Assembly (NCBI RefSeq): GCF_000340215.1
Contig: NW_006921532.1
Span: forward strand, 11,633,501 to 11,697,500
Origin: Pseudocercospora fijiensis CIRAD86
Lineage: Eukaryota > Ascomycota > Dothideomycetes > Mycosphaerellales > Mycosphaerellaceae
Direction of reading: 5' to 3'
Length of the DNA stretch: 64,000 nucleotides
A program made the position numbers and the translations under genes. How positions within the stretch are numbered: position 1 is the first letter of the stretch; every line of letters begins with the position of its first letter. The notes beneath the pieces were generated by a model. It did not search any database. It was given only the letters and a program-made list of their open reading frames with translations, and was not told where the DNA came from. This document shows positions 25,348 through 38,440 of this stretch, in pieces.

Positions 25348-25387
25348 CGAGCGAAGCCGAGGCGAGTAGAATAACAATTAGACTTGC
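25348..25387 (+). repeat. Left terminal inverted repeat of the 21.6-kb element
   Basis: Starts CGAGCGAAGCCG, continues AGGCGAGTAGAATAAC and ends GACTTGC. The inverse is found at 46,833-46,946 with only transition differences in the inner part (CAATTAG versus CGATCGG), as RIP would make. Confidence 0.75.
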
Positions 25388-26279
25388 TACCCTTCTATAG
25401 AGACTATTAGTACCCTCTCCGCAACTTAGGCTAAAAGGGCGTATTAGCAGTAACTTAAGAGCCGCTTATAGTTTCGATTTGTAAAGGCTAGAAGGAAGAA
25501 GTCGGATTACTGCTTAAACTATAATACAATTATTTAAAGCTCTGTCTCCTAATCCTCGTCTATTATCTCCTATTCGTCTATTATCTCCTATTCGTCTATT
25601 ATCTCCTAATCGTCTATTATCTCCTATTCGTCTATTATCTCGTTATCGCGGAAAACTGTATTACGGGTAATTATTTAGGCGTAAAACGATGTCTTATAGA
25701 AAGAAAGACTAGGGATACCTATAACAACCTCTCGAAGGCGCTCCTAATCGACCTGCTAATCTTTGCGGGCATTACTAAAGCGTAAGGCGAGTTAACTAAA
25801 GCCAATCGTCTCGCTAGGCTAGATAGTATCGAGTATAGTATTAGTATTGTATTAGTCGGCTAGAAATAGATTGCTACTTAGGGCTAGAGAGCTTAAAGGA
25901 GTAGGCTACTTATCGAGGAGGTTAATTGCCTAGCGTATCTGTTAGATCTTCTTACGATTAGCATTAATACGAGAGAAGAAGTCGTTAGCATTGCCTAGAG
26001 TAGATGCTGCTCTATATATAGGATATAGCTAGATCGATACTTGCGGCGGTATAGATCTCGAAGGTCCTAGCGGCGGCGGAGAAGGACGAGCGAGGTCGAG
26101 AGGAGGCGGAGTATACTATAGATACTTAGTCTTAAAGGCCGAAAGCATATCTCTAACTAGGTTAGCGTTATAGCTACTATCTTACAAAGGATAACAGAAG
26201 TCGTAGGCTTCCGAATACATACCGGTATAACGCTATACTAACGTAGTAATCTCGTAAGGCAAATGTTAATAAGCTTAGA
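25388..26279. other. Non-coding left arm with minisatellite
   Basis: Between the left inverted repeat and the Helitron helicase end. It holds the 18-bp tandem array at 25,558-25,642. It should contain the Helitron 3' terminus if that element is complete, but no clear hairpin plus CTRR end was recognised. Confidence 0.5.
25558..25642. repeat. 18-bp tandem array
   Basis: Nearly five copies of GTCTATTATCTCCTATTC, differing by one base. Confidence 0.92.
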
Positions 26280-29200
26280 GTAGACCTTAGAGCTATTCTA
26301 TCCGATTAATTACTTAGAGATCTTTAAGATACTATAACATCTCTTGCTTCTTACGACCTTCTTCCTAGGCAGCTTAATTAGCTCGTTATATATTAAGCTT
26401 GTTACGCTGCTGCTTAGCGTATATAGCAAGCTTATTATTAGCCTAGCGAAGGTTGCTATTAGGTCGTAGAGGTGTCGAGGAGAGGACAGCGCCGATAGGA
26501 AGCAAGCGCTATAGGCGGCGTCGAAGTAAGTTAGCGTACCGACTAACAACTATACCGGGCACCTTGCTAGATTTAAAGCGATCGTAGAAGTTAAATAGCG
26601 CTTTAAATATAATATCGCTAGGACTACGAACTCGTAAGACACCGATATAAGTTAGCCCTAGTATAAAGTCTTTCTTCGAGATATCGAGTACTGCTTTATT
26701 AAGCGTTATGCCCTGCGACTTGTAAATAGTAATAGCGTAAGCGATAGTAATAGGAAACTAGGTTCTCGAGCAGCGAGCGTCCTATCGTTAGTTGTAAAGC
26801 TATTCGCGCCGTATAGGGATAATTAGAACGACTCGGCGTAGTATACGCTAAGAGCTATCCGGATCAACTATCTTATTAAACGTCTTAGTTACGTCTAGCC
26901 TATATACTTATCGAGTTGTACAAGTAGCACGGATAGCAGCGTATCTAGAACATCTTTATCGCTAGTTTAAGCCTAGACAATATCTCGGATTGTTCCTAAA
27001 CTGCCGTTAACAATACTACCTTTAGTCTATAGGTTCTACGTAACTATTACCCGTATACCGAGACAAACTAGTAGGGTAGGATGTAGATTGCTACCGTTCT
27101 CGTAGCTTGCTTTAATTGCCTCGTTGCCGCTAGTGTAATTAGCTTTAGCAAGTCGAATAGGAGTACTATTGTCTCGTATCGCGTCCTAGTTATAGGCGTT
27201 AACCTGTTTCTTATAGGGATATAACCGAATAGTATCCTTAAATGAGTCCTACTATCGCTAAGGAAGTACATTCTTTATACGAGTGCAAAGTGTCTCCTAA
27301 TAGTTAATAGTAACGCTAGCTAGGGCATTGCGAAGGCCTTTAAGAGCCTAACGAAAGGCAATAGCTATAGGATTATTTCCCTGCTATCGATAGATAATAC
27401 CTAATTGAATAGTCTCGTTAAAGCCCTAGTAGGCAGTATACCTAGCAATATCCTTAGGTGTCTTAAGCTTAGAAAGCTTAGAGAATAAGGGCTTCCCTCC
27501 TATAGGTAAAAGTTAATTAAAGTCGCTAGCGATAGTAATACATCGTCTACTAAAGGGAAGCGTTGTATCTGCACCGCCTTAACTCTAAGGAGCCTCGAAA
27601 GAAACTTAGCGGAGTCGCTAATCAATCTAGTAGAGTATAGTCAAATCTAGTATCGACTTCTTATTAATAATAATATACTAAACCTAAGAGAGGCGATTAT
27701 AGAAGTCGGTTAGGGCCTATCTATCTAGGGGAATATACTCCTTTATCTTTAAAGGAAGCTTAAAGAAGGTATATAGTATACTTCCCTTTATACCGTTAGC
27801 GGCAGTACCGGTTAGTACGAGACGTACGATAGGGTTGCCTATCTAGAGATCTAGATATCCTTATTCGGATTAATTAAAGAGATTAGCAAGGGCCTCTAGT
27901 TTCGAAGAGACGGTCTCGATAATATACGACTTGCTAATACTAGCCTTGCTATCGACATTAAGTAGGAAGGCCGGGGTATATATATCCTAAATCTATATAG
28001 ACTAATAATCGACGACTTTGTTATACTAGAGCTTCTACGCGTTAGAGAGGCTATTAATACGCTAATCGAGGTCAGTTAGTATACTAACGCGCTAAGCATC
28101 GCGAGTAGTAGTTCCTCGTATACTAGTCTACTACGCTTTTGCGTTATTAGAGGTAAGACCGTACTTACTAACGTAAGGCGTCTAGTTATACTTAATATCG
28201 ATTTGCCAGTTCCTAAGGTTATTAAGATCTTCGAGCATTTTAGTAGGGTTACGACCTAGAAGCGCGGTAGTGAGCAATTTAGCTTCTAGTTTCTAAACCT
28301 CCGGATTAAATACCTAGTCTTCGAACAAATCCTTAGTCGGCTTAGGGAGATTGACGCCTATATAATTATACGGATAATTATAGAATATAGCACATTCTAC
28401 GTAGGCGCTAGCCTAGGTAGCGTAGGCTATATTATCGTCGTTGTCGTCCGCAAAGACATATAGCAAACTTAGGTAAATAGTGTCGAACTTGTAATAGAGA
28501 AGAACCTTAGTACGGCACTAGTCCTTATACGTACTATTAACACCGTTATCTACGGTACTGTACTTCGGATACTAATTAATAACCCGCGGCTTAGCTCGTA
28601 AACGCTTCTTATAGGTCTAGAAATCCTATTACGTAAGAAACTCGAACAGCGTAACATCCGGAAAGGCGAGAAGATCTAAACGGTTAAACTTTGCCTCGGG
28701 GATAGCGTATCGATTTATATACTTTAGAAGCGGTAACTAGCCCTAAGTAACTATTTCTCCGAGGGTAGCATTAAAACGCTTTACCTTAGACTAGTCTTTA
28801 GGCTTGCGGCAATCGAAATTCTAGATCTTACGGGAACTCTAAGCAAGTAGCAGGTTTAAAAGAAGATGCATCTCCTCTTATATAGAGATATTACGCTCGC
28901 TAATTATCTTATTAAGCATTTTAGCGATAAATAAGACTATTAGACGATTAGCGTTTATACGAGGTAGGACCTTCTTGCCTAGGTTAAGCAGAGATTTACT
29001 GCGCTTCTCTTGCTTAGTATAGTATTTGCTAAGATAGTCGACAATAGCGCCCTTATTAGTATATACTATAATATTATTGTTCGCTAACTACGCTAGTTAA
29101 ATAGCGCGATTGTAATTAGTTATCCGGGTATCGTTACGAGGACTATCGTATAGCTAGTAACGTAGGTTTATAGTATATATAATAATAGTATTGTCTAGAT

Positions 29201-32200
29201 AATTCGCGCGAGGGTAATAGAACCGATATTAGACGTTGCCTATATCCTTGTTCTTCCGCTAGTAGTACTCGTAACCGCACTTATGCCGCTATATACGATT
29301 AAGATTTATTATAAGATGCTACTAAGAGTTGCGGATATCTATAGACCTTATCTAAAGCAATAGCGGCTTATTCGGCTTTAGAGCGACGCGCCGAGGTATC
29401 GGATTGAGTGCGGTTATATACCTAGCCTAGAATCCGGCTAGGTTATTACGAAGGTCTAGGCGGCTAGTATCGGGCGGTAGTAGAAGGATTTTGCTATAAT
29501 CGGTAGTATACTCCTTTAACTAAACAACGCTATAGTTGTAAGAACTACTACGAGCCTAGAATTCGAAGCGATTCTAATAGTCCGTAACCTCGAACTTCTT
29601 CGTAATTAGCTGTATAATGAATCTATATCGGCGATAGAAATAGTAGGTAGCGATTGCGGGATAATCGCGAATATTATCTCTACTAGTCTTAACACGCGTA
29701 TACTTATTTCTACTAGAAGGTAGATTAGGCATATACCGCTATAGGCTCTCCTAGTAGTTGTTAGCCGCACTGTAGGTTAGAAACAGGCGCGGGCATCCAA
29801 TAGCCTTAATATAGTTCTCGAGTTCGTTAGTTTTCCCTACCTAGTATATCCGAGTGCTATAAAGACTACTACTATATCTTATAACATTAGTAAGGAGACG
29901 GCGGGACTCTTTATTATCGCCCGTAAGTGCAGCCTTAAGGTTATCGACCGTGATTTCTTAGTACTCTAGGTTCTACTATATTACGTAATCGGCCTTCTTA
30001 TAAGACTGCTTCCTTATTAAGGTATTCAAACCGATATAGCGAAATCGAGGGTAGTAGGCGAAACGATAACGCCGTAGACCTATACTATCGTCCTACTTAA
30101 TTATATACTCGAGGTAGTCTTTATAGGCGACTCTACGCTAACGAGCCTTAATATAATCTGCTCGACCCTACGGATATAGGGTCGGGAAAGCGCGAGACAT
30201 TAAGCGTTTAGTCTTGTTAAATTTATTAAGCGGTACGGGGTTAAACGCCGGTAGAGTAAGCTATATCTAAATAGCAGCTTCTGTTTCCTCGTTACTAGAG
30301 GCATCTATTTGTAAACGATCTATACGACGCTACTATTAATCTGTAGTACGACGCTAAAGGTTACTATCCTACTAACGACGCTCCTAATCCTATTAATTAA
30401 GTAGCTCTTAGATTTGCTCTCGCTACCCTTATAGAATATACGCTTATAGAAGAGCCGACTCTTCTAGATAGTCGGCAAAGTCGTCTTCCTCTTCTTAGCT
30501 ACTAGACTAAGAAGTAGGCTATAAGGCTGCTAGAGGCGGCGGCGGAAGCTTGTCTTCCTTATACTCTTCGATATATATACGGTCGAGGATAGACTTACCT
30601 TCTTAACTGTCTAGAAGCTAGGATAACCGCTACTCGTCGATTACTATACCTATATAATCCGGAGAGTTAGCAATTAGATACTAAAGCTAAATCTTAACTA
30701 CCTATCGTCGAACCTTAAAGTCTTAGATAAATATACGCTTCGTAACTTTATCGCCTTATGCTAGACGTAGTAGGACTGTCTCGATATGCTCTAGAACTAA
30801 CGGGAGTTCCTTCTAGACCTTGCCTATATCTTAGAGAAAGTTAACGACGTTGTTCTTATACCGCTACTATACGCCTTTAATTAGACGTATCTTAACGTAG
30901 ATATAAACACGAGCGATTAAGATCTCTTCTATTATCGTAAGTTTAGGCAGATTATCGCTAGTATTAGGATTAGTAGGCTAAGGTCCGGGGTCTATATAGT
31001 TGCTACAGGATATAAGATCGGGTAATATATACGGCTTCTTGCTATCTCGAGTCGTACGGTAGCGGCAATATAGGCTAAATATAAGCGACTCTAGTGTATA
31101 GTTAAGCTCTATATTAAACTAGCGTTCCTTACATCCTCTGCCCGGGTAACTATTGCCCTTATCGTATAGGTTCTTATTCTAACAATACTCTATCTTCTTA
31201 TTGTCTAGCTATTCGAAGAATTCCTTAACTAACTCTATATCTCTACTAGTAAGAGCTTCTTGTATATTAAGCTTATTAGCAGTTAGATCCCGATCTTTAT
31301 TATTGTAAGTAAAGGGAACTTTAGTATCCTCTAGAAAACGACGCTCCCGCTCTTACTTAACTTCTGCCTACCGTATACGCTCTAGCTAAGTCGGGCAGCG
31401 TGCTAGACGTCGCTCTTCTTCTTGCTAGGCTTTTATTAAAGTGTAGCAACCGCGATAGCAAGTCTTAAGCTCTTCTTTAGGATTGTCGACATTCGTATTA
31501 GTAAGGAAGTCGAACCGCTAACTCTTATACTTATTAGTAATGTACTACTTATAGGTAGCAAGGTCGTCTAGTTTAAAGCTATTAGTATAGTAGTAACATG
31601 TATTGCACTAATTAGGTAGAACTCCTAGCATTCTATAGAGGCGCGAAATATAGCGAGGTACGATACAAATATCGCAAAAGAAGAAAGTACAGTTATTAGG
31701 CTTATCTCTATTATTGTCGTCCGGGTATCTAGTTACGCTACTACTAGGTAGTCTATCGCTTCTAAGAGCATCGCTAGGGAAGTCGTCTTCGGTATACTCC
31801 TTCTACGTACGCTCTATAGCTCTAGTAAGAAGAGCGTCGATACTTAGGGTTTGCGATACCTTATCGCTAGCGCGTCGTCTTAGGCGGTACAAACGAGATA
31901 TCTCTCCCTAAGTAGTACGTACTTATACGGTAGTAGGATCGTTACTACTATACCGGCCGCGAGAACGGCGACCTATAGCGCTAGAAGTAGAAGATAGTAA
32001 TAATTACGAAGAGCGAGGAGGCGGCGGCATCGAAGATTAGTAGGGATCTTATAGTAGCTTCTTCGTCGGATCTCTAGTATATAGCGGAGGGGTAATCGAA
32101 CCGCTACTAGTAGAGGTAGGTATTAGCTCGAGGGAAGGTATTAAGGGAAAGAAAGTTAGGGGCGATAATGCAATCGTAATAGGCGCGCTTTAGTACTATT

Positions 32201-32960
32201 ATAGAGTAGGTCGACTACTACCTACTCGCTTCCTACTGCGCTTAGAAGGGGTCTATTCGATAGTATTATTAATATTAGCAACTTTGCGTTTCTGCTTAGA
32301 TATAGAAGAAGCGACTCGACACTTCTTATAAGTATAGAGTATATACTGCCTCTTCTTAAAGTACCGAATCTTCTTCTTCTTCTTATAGGCACTAGAGCAA
32401 ACTTGCTAATTAGTACCCTTATTGCCCCTACTATCCTTATATTCGCTGTCCGATTTACTATTATTAGGGCGATCTATAGGCATATCTTTCTTCGGAGGCC
32501 CGCTAGGTAGATTACTGCTAGGTGCGCTAGCAGCTGCTTGTCTATACTACTAACTAAACTGCTAACTAACCTACGCTATATATAAATAGGCAGGCGTGTT
32601 CTGTTAGATAATAGCATAAATCTCGGCTATTAGATTAATATAGCGACGGCTTTCAGCGGTATATAGAACAGGCTTAATAGCCTTCGTAGTATAGTACTTA
32701 AAATGCATTAGTAGTACGTATTCGTCTATCTCGAAGGCCTTCTTTTGTTTATCTTACCGCTCTATAGCATCGTCTATCTGCTACTAAAGGTCGCGTATCG
32801 TAGGTAGAATCTCCTTCTTAAATATTCGCTCGAGTCGATAGCTAGTAGTGCGGCAGGTATAAGATCTATAGACCTGTACTTAATCTCGGAAAGTATAGGT
32901 CTTAGATATATACGCGCTCTATCTCCTATTAGACCCTTATATACGTAGGCTAAGTAAGTA
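26280..32960 (-). pseudogene. Helitron Rep/PIF1-type helicase relic
   Basis: Read on the minus strand. A cysteine-rich N-terminal part lies near 31,700-31,480 (CTFFFCDIC, CNTCYYY). The Helitron-like N domain is near 30,240 (RAFPTLYP; RRVAYKDYLEYI). The Rep region near 29,790 reads RLFLTYSAANN, where a HUH-type TFSAAD block is expected. A following block near 29,120-29,000 reads YNRAIQLAQL and VDYLSKYYTKQEKRSKSL, the paired-Tyr Rep signature region. The PIF1 helicase Walker A is near 27,930-27,960 as SKASISKSYIIE, ancestral GKAGTGKS, followed by VRLVLTGTAANGI. The C-terminus (26,740-26,280) has TIYKSQGITLNKAVLDIS and DFVLGLTY-like sequence. Function: rolling-circle replicative transposition. 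All breaks are TAA/TAG in the parts checked. It is probably nested in the larger TIR element. Confidence 0.87.
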
Positions 32961-33479
32961 ACATTATCGTTTATTTATAAACGCCTTGCGTAGCAAGGGT
33001 CTAAATATAAACTATTAGATTTAGATAGCTAAAATAACTAACTTAGCGCACAACGCGAAATACAGAATTGTTAGAAGTGTATCTTATAGCGCGTACAATT
33101 GTAAGTTTAACGCTACAAAAATGAATCGCGTGCGACGTTATAGCGTTAAGATACTATTAATCTCCTAAGCCGGGTTTGTTTAGCTAGCCTATAGCTAGCC
33201 GGCTTTAGCTACAGGCCGACAGACACCTATATTGCGACACTAATATCTCGAGAAAGGAACTATTAGAGGTTATAGAGCGTGCAATTCTAAGTAGATTCTT
33301 TGCTAGGCATAATACTATATAATGTTGTTTTAATGCTTCTACGAGCAAGTAGTAGAAGCCGGCTAAATTACACCCCCTTTATTTTACCTACAAACACTTA
33401 GCGCTTATTGCGCGTGCAATTCTAAGACATTCTGTATACTGTTTATGTCGATGCGATATAGTAGTGTTATATTCTAGTC
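32961..33479. other. Spacer between Helitron and unknown gene
   Basis: No gene seen. CA and TG steps are more frequent here than nearby. A small inverted motif, TAGCTAGCC and GGCTAGCTA-like, lies near 33,195-33,225. The Helitron 5' end (TC) should be here but cannot be fixed by eye. Confidence 0.45.
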
Positions 33480-34373
33480 GATAAGCGGAGGTCGCTTAGC
33501 GGAGCTTATAGTACGCATATATGTCCTACAAATTATTAGCATATAGCTAAACAATATACGACTAAACATATACCGCGATTAGTATCGATTAAAGACTTCC
33601 TTAAAAGCCTTAACTAAGTCCTTCTCGGGTCCCTCGATAATTAACTAGTATACCGCAGTACGAGACTTAGTGCTCTTAGTCTTATCGATAACGACCTAAA
33701 CCTTAATAACGCTAGATTAGACAATACCGCTACTACGAGCAGTACGACCGAGATATTGAGCGTACTTAGCGAGGTTATTTAGCGTAGTATACTACTAGTC
33801 CTATATCTCGAGTAGACTATCGGAAACGATGCCGGTATAGAAGGTAGGGTTAGTAGTAAGAGTGCGGCGAGAAGAAGTAGTTATATTGCCGCTCTCGATG
33901 CCGCGCTTATATATTCCGATAAGTATAGCGAAGGCCTTAGAGATAATGCTATTATCGCCTTAGATATTAATTATCTATATATCTTTACTATCTCCGAAGA
34001 CAAGCTTATATAGGGTGCTAACTTGCAACTCCGTTAGCTCGATACCGTAAAGGATACTACCTTCCTTAAGTATACGAGACACTATGTTTACAATAATGTC
34101 GCGCTTAACTTAATCGGTATAGGACGAGACCTTTATAACTTTAGCAACTAGCTCTTGCATTTCCTTGCTTGTAAGCGCCTCGATATCGGCGTCTTTAGTG
34201 CCCTCGAGTAGATTAATACGGGCGATACGCTAGTAGAGATCGGATATATTGTCGCTAGTAGTCTACGGCTCGAGGTAGTCGTTAAGTAGAGCTATACTAT
34301 ACTATAGCTCTTGTCTGTCGTAGAAGAGGTATTAGCTTCTACGTACAAGCTTTAGAGCGGTCGACGTTGTTAT
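33480..34373 (-). pseudogene. Unknown ~300-aa protein divergent from DUF6589 gene
   Basis: A continuous minus frame starts at ATA 34,373 (former ATG) as ITTSTALKLVRRSQYLF-like sequence with RIP stops restored to Gln. It runs on as LEGTKDADIEALTSKEM, LVAKVIKVSSYTD, VKRDIIVNIVSRILKEGS, ELTELQVSTLYKLVFGDSK, GDNSIISKAFAILIGIYKRG, LNNLAKYAQYLGRTARSSG and IEGPEKDLVKAFKEVF. It looks mainly helical and soluble; no membrane segment or known motif was seen. The end is uncertain: the frame stays readable to about 33,480. Its start is 331 bp from the DUF6589 start on the other strand, suggesting a shared promoter and a joint role. I do not recognise the family. Confidence 0.55.
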
Positions 34374-34703
34374 TAAAGGTTATAGGTTAATGTTCGAAGG
34401 TTAAGGTTCGTAGACGCGTAGTAGAAACGCGTCGATCTATAAAGAAGCGGTACGGATAGTTATATACGCTAGCGTATATTCCCGCAGATTCTCGGTCCGT
34501 ACTTTTATATATACTACGCGACTAGTCGCGTCTAACTCTAACCTACCCTCTTCTATCTTACTATACTTCTTTATAAACTTGTTATTTATATCTTCTAGAA
34601 TATATCTACCTCTATATATTAACTACCTCTATATATTAACTACCTCTATATATTAACTACCTCTGTATATTAATCTTCCGCCGATACCGCTATAGCAAGA
34701 AGC
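34374..34703. promoter_or_regulatory. Divergent intergenic region with 20-bp repeats
   Basis: The 330 bp between the divergent starts of the unknown gene and the DUF6589 gene hold four copies of a 20-bp unit, CTACCTCTATATATTAA plus ACT, at about 34,606-34,672. A bidirectional promoter is likely by position only; no defined transcription factor site was recognised. Confidence 0.5.
34606..34672. repeat. 20-bp tandem repeat in divergent promoter
   Basis: Four head-to-tail copies of ACTACCTCTATATATTA, the last with one change (CTGTATATTAA). Confidence 0.9.
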
Positions 34704-37700
34704 ATACTAAATACTAATTAAACATCGCCGCCTACTATTATATTAGACGATATACTAGAGGATATAGACCTCGACGATCTACTACCGCAGACCTTCGCGT
34801 CTATAGGCAGCGGCCTAGTTCTAGGCCCTCTTAACAATATATCGAGCGATCTAAGTATAGCACTACTAACATTAGATATTAATCGTATATAGACTATAGT
34901 TAGCCGACAAGCACGTCGCCTCGTAGCTCGTCGTTAAGCGCTAATCCTAGAGATTAGTTCTTAGGCCGGAGAAGAAGATAAGGATAACCTCGAAAGCGAG
35001 GCTTCGGAATAGGACGATAGACTTAGCGAGGATAATATCGAGTTAGAGATAATAGCGAACGAGGCCGACGGCTTTAATCTAGATAATAAGTAGGAATCCG
35101 ACCGCGAAGAAGATAAAGAAGACACTATCGATAGACTACGTACGTATAGCAGCAAGCGAGGCAAAGCTCCTACTACTATCGCTAATAAGCGTAAGGCATA
35201 ATAGTAGCGTATAGTAGCCGACAAGACCGACGAGGAGAAGTTTAAGACTCTAATAGCACAATTTAAAATCGAATCCCTAGGCGTAATAAAGTTCCTCCGC
35301 CGGTAGGTCGAGAAGGTAGGTAGTAAGACCTATCGACGTCGTATTAGGTATATCTTAAACAACTTTGCTCGAGAGTGTTTAATTAGCGGTCGGGAGCTAC
35401 GCTCTAAGTTAAAGAAGCTTATCGGACAGAAGTTCTTTAATAAGTACGATACGACAAATACCGTTAAGCTAGCCGACCTTATAGATATAGTAGAAGTTAT
35501 TTAAGAAACCGCTCTAATATAATATAAGTTGCTCGAGCGTCTGCTACTAAACAAGCGTACTAAGGTTAATATAGATATATCGTAGCTAGCTACTAGCGGA
35601 GGCGATAATAACGACGACGACGATTAGGAGGGTAAGGATGCCGCCGAAGAACGAGACAAGCACCGCCGATATAAGAAGCGTATCTATATTATTACTTAGA
35701 TAGTCGCTCGGTCTATAGCCTTAAAGAAAGCGTGTTTTTTCGCGAAGGGCTTTAGCTTGTTCCTATACACTTCCGGTATTAAGCGGCGTATCGTTAATGT
35801 ACTTAGTAGCCTCGGTATATACTTAGCCTACTCGACAATCTAGAGAGTCGCTCGCAAGATTGCTATCGAGAATCGCAAGCGTACTATTGCCCTAGCTAAA
35901 AAGATAAAAAAGTAGCCGGTTGTTATTATCTACGACAACTACTATATCTCCTAGGATCGTTATAGTATGTAAGCTATCGGCTAATCTACGAAGCAGAGAA
36001 ATATAACTACTTCTTACATTGCTCGACATCGCGCTATAAAGAAGCCGCTCCGCCGGAATATACTAGATCGTACGAAGAAGCTTAATCCGAAGGTTATCTT
36101 ACGTAGCTACAAGAAGGATGCTACTCGGAAGGCTATATCGCTATATTATATCGACTAGGCGATAGGCTTTATATTTAGCTCGGAGCTTAAGAAGCTATTC
36201 GCGGACTTCGACTTTAATAGCTACGAGTTAACAAAGGGCGGCACTAAGACGTCGCGTTTGCTATAGTACAAGATCCGCATTAAGAACCTAAAAGATAGTA
36301 GGACGATTATTATCTCGCTACCGGTATCTAATTATAATAAGGCCTCGATCGAGGAGACCTATAAGGTATATAACGATATCTTCTAGTCGTTCCTTAAGCT
36401 TAATCCGGATAATAAAGCATTCTAGGACTAGCTTATTATTATTATTAGCGACTAGTTGACTATCGAGCGTATCCGTAGCGTTTAGGCCGGCAGTATCGAG
36501 AGTACCCGTACCTATAACCGTAAGGAGTTTATAGTGCCTATCGCGGCGATATTCTATATCGAGATAAACGCTTACTATACCTCTATAAAGACTTACTACC
36601 TGCGGAACAACTATAACAAGGGCAAGAAGCTTGCTTATAACTACTAGGATAATACTACGTACTACGGCGTAATCCGTCTAACTAATAAGAAATACTAGTA
36701 CTATATTATTAAGCAGGTCGTAGTCCGATTATATCGCGGTCGCATCGTTGCCTTAGTTATTCGAATCTTTATAAGCCGCGGCTAGCTAGACTTTGCAGAT
36801 CCTAAGCTAGCTAATAAGAGCTATATCGATACTATATAGTATATAATCGAGAACCGTATTACTCCTAAGTAGTACCTAGAAGTCGTAGAGGCTGTCTACG
36901 AGATAGCCCTTACTTAGAAGGTATAGGTTAGCAAGGATAAGAGCGGTCGTATCGTCGATCCTAACTTTACTACTATAGCTCGTATACTAATAGAGATCGA
37001 TAACTACCTTACTATCTATAAGGTAATCTATAAGATAGATATCGGGCATCTTCGGCGTATAATCGACATCCTAATACTAAACTTCTTTAGTGCTTATTAG
37101 CTCAATTACAGTCGCGAGATAGTATATATACGGTAGTTGCTAAGTAGCGCTACGTACTAGGATCTCTAGGATACGATTCTCGAGTCTACCGTAGTTAAGA
37201 TAGATAGCGGTAGGGGTATTACTACCGACGAGTTGCTTAAGCTATATAACAAAGAGTACGCAGATAATATTAAGGCTTATAGCAATTCGACATACGATAT
37301 TACTACTACGATAGAGCTTATCTCCTAGAACCGCGAGGCTTCGAAGAATATCTATAATATGTTCGAAGACCTAGGACCTAAGAGTACTAGCTACTATACC
37401 GAGAAGAAGATTAGCAATTATATCGTAGCCTTTGCCCTAAAGCTAATCGAAGATAGTCTTACTAAAGTCTAGCTATAGGATAGCCTAGGAGAGGATATAC
37501 GAGTCCTATTAGACGATATCTAGTAGCTCGGCGTAGCTTAAATTGTGCTAGCTATCGAGGCATTGCATTAGGCTAATATGCGCCTAGTTAGAGGCGTAAC
37601 TCGCACGTCGGCTAATACTGCTACTAATAGTATAGATAAGATCGATAGTACTAATACGAGGGAACGTATTAATAGCGGTACTAATCGAGGTCCCGTCGCT

Positions 37701-37805
37701 ACTAGCGTAGTAGATAACAATACGGCGTTCCTATATAAGCCGTTCGTAGACGATAAGGGCTTTACTAACCTAGACTTAGAAATAGTCGATGCTACTAGTA
37801 TATAA
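34704..37805 (+). pseudogene. DUF6589-type fungal protein, 1,033 codons
   Basis: One uninterrupted register from ATA 34,704 (former ATG) to TAA 37,803-37,805, with dozens of TAA/TAG but no frameshift. The N-terminus is acidic (LDDILEDIDLDDLLP; later EDKDNLESEASE). A basic helical part follows (KRKA near residue 168; YRRRIRYILNNFARECL). Near residue 408 comes VIIYDNYYIS, then AIKKPLRRNIL; near residue 586 TIERIRSV then AGSIES and YNRKEFIVPIAAIFYIEINA; near residue 836 GRGITTDELLKLYNKEYADNIK. The order (YDN block, TIxRxRS, pre-His helical block, GRxxxxDE-LLxLYNxE) matches fungal DUF6589 proteins as I know them. Their biochemical function is not established. The single long frame and position in a TIR element make a transposition role plausible. 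The last 80 residues are Ser/Thr/Asn rich. Confidence 0.68.
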
Positions 37806-37969
37806 AGGCTCGGCGGATCTAGAGTATATAATCTAACGCTTAGAAGTGTTATAAAGCTAATAGTAGGAGGGCAAAGTAAAGTCGTAATTGTTACTTATAT
37901 CGTTCCTTACTCTATTATAAGGGCATAACAACAAGAGCTATATATATATTAAAATTTATATCTACGGCT

Positions 37970-38440
37970 TTCTATCCTTGCTACTAAGTAGGCTCTTCTA
38001 TTATGTCCTTATAAGCTCGCTAAGTAGGTTTGCCCTTCGTAGTCGAGTACGTTGCCTTAACTATTAACGCGCTTACTTAGCGGTAGTTTGCCCTCGTAGT
38101 CGAGTATATTGCCTTAGCTATTAACGCGCTTGTCGGTATCGATAGTTTGCCCTCGTAGTCGAGCACGTTACCTTAGCTATTAACGCGCTTATCGGTAGTC
38201 TTAGTCGTACGTCGATAGCTAACCTATATACTAGCTCTTTACTACTCTTCTATTATGTCCTTATAAGCTCGCTAAGTAGGCCCTTCTTCTATTATATCCT
38301 TATAAGCTCGCTAAGTAGGTTTGCTCTCGTAGTCGAGTATATTGCCTTAGCTATTAACGCGCTTGCCGGTAGCCTTAGGTATACTAATAGTCGCTAGTAT
38401 ACTAATAGTCGCTAGTGTGCTAATAGTCGCTTATATTGCG
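37970..38440. repeat. ~60-bp tandem array
   Basis: Repeated blocks combine CCTTATAAGCTCGCTAAGTA, TTGCCCTCGTAGTCGAGTA and ATTAACGCGCTT, with at least four copies of the last. It ends in three short units of GTATACTAATAGTCGCTA (about 38,380-38,432). Confidence 0.85.

Noticed and set aside
31714..31911. 65-codon plus frame
   Set aside because: Antisense to the Helitron gene.
34961..35224. 87-codon minus frame
   Set aside because: Antisense shadow of the acidic N-terminus of the DUF6589 gene.
37970..38440. CRISPR-like repeat array
   Set aside because: Units are directly adjacent or irregularly spaced and the genome is eukaryotic; a simple minisatellite fits.
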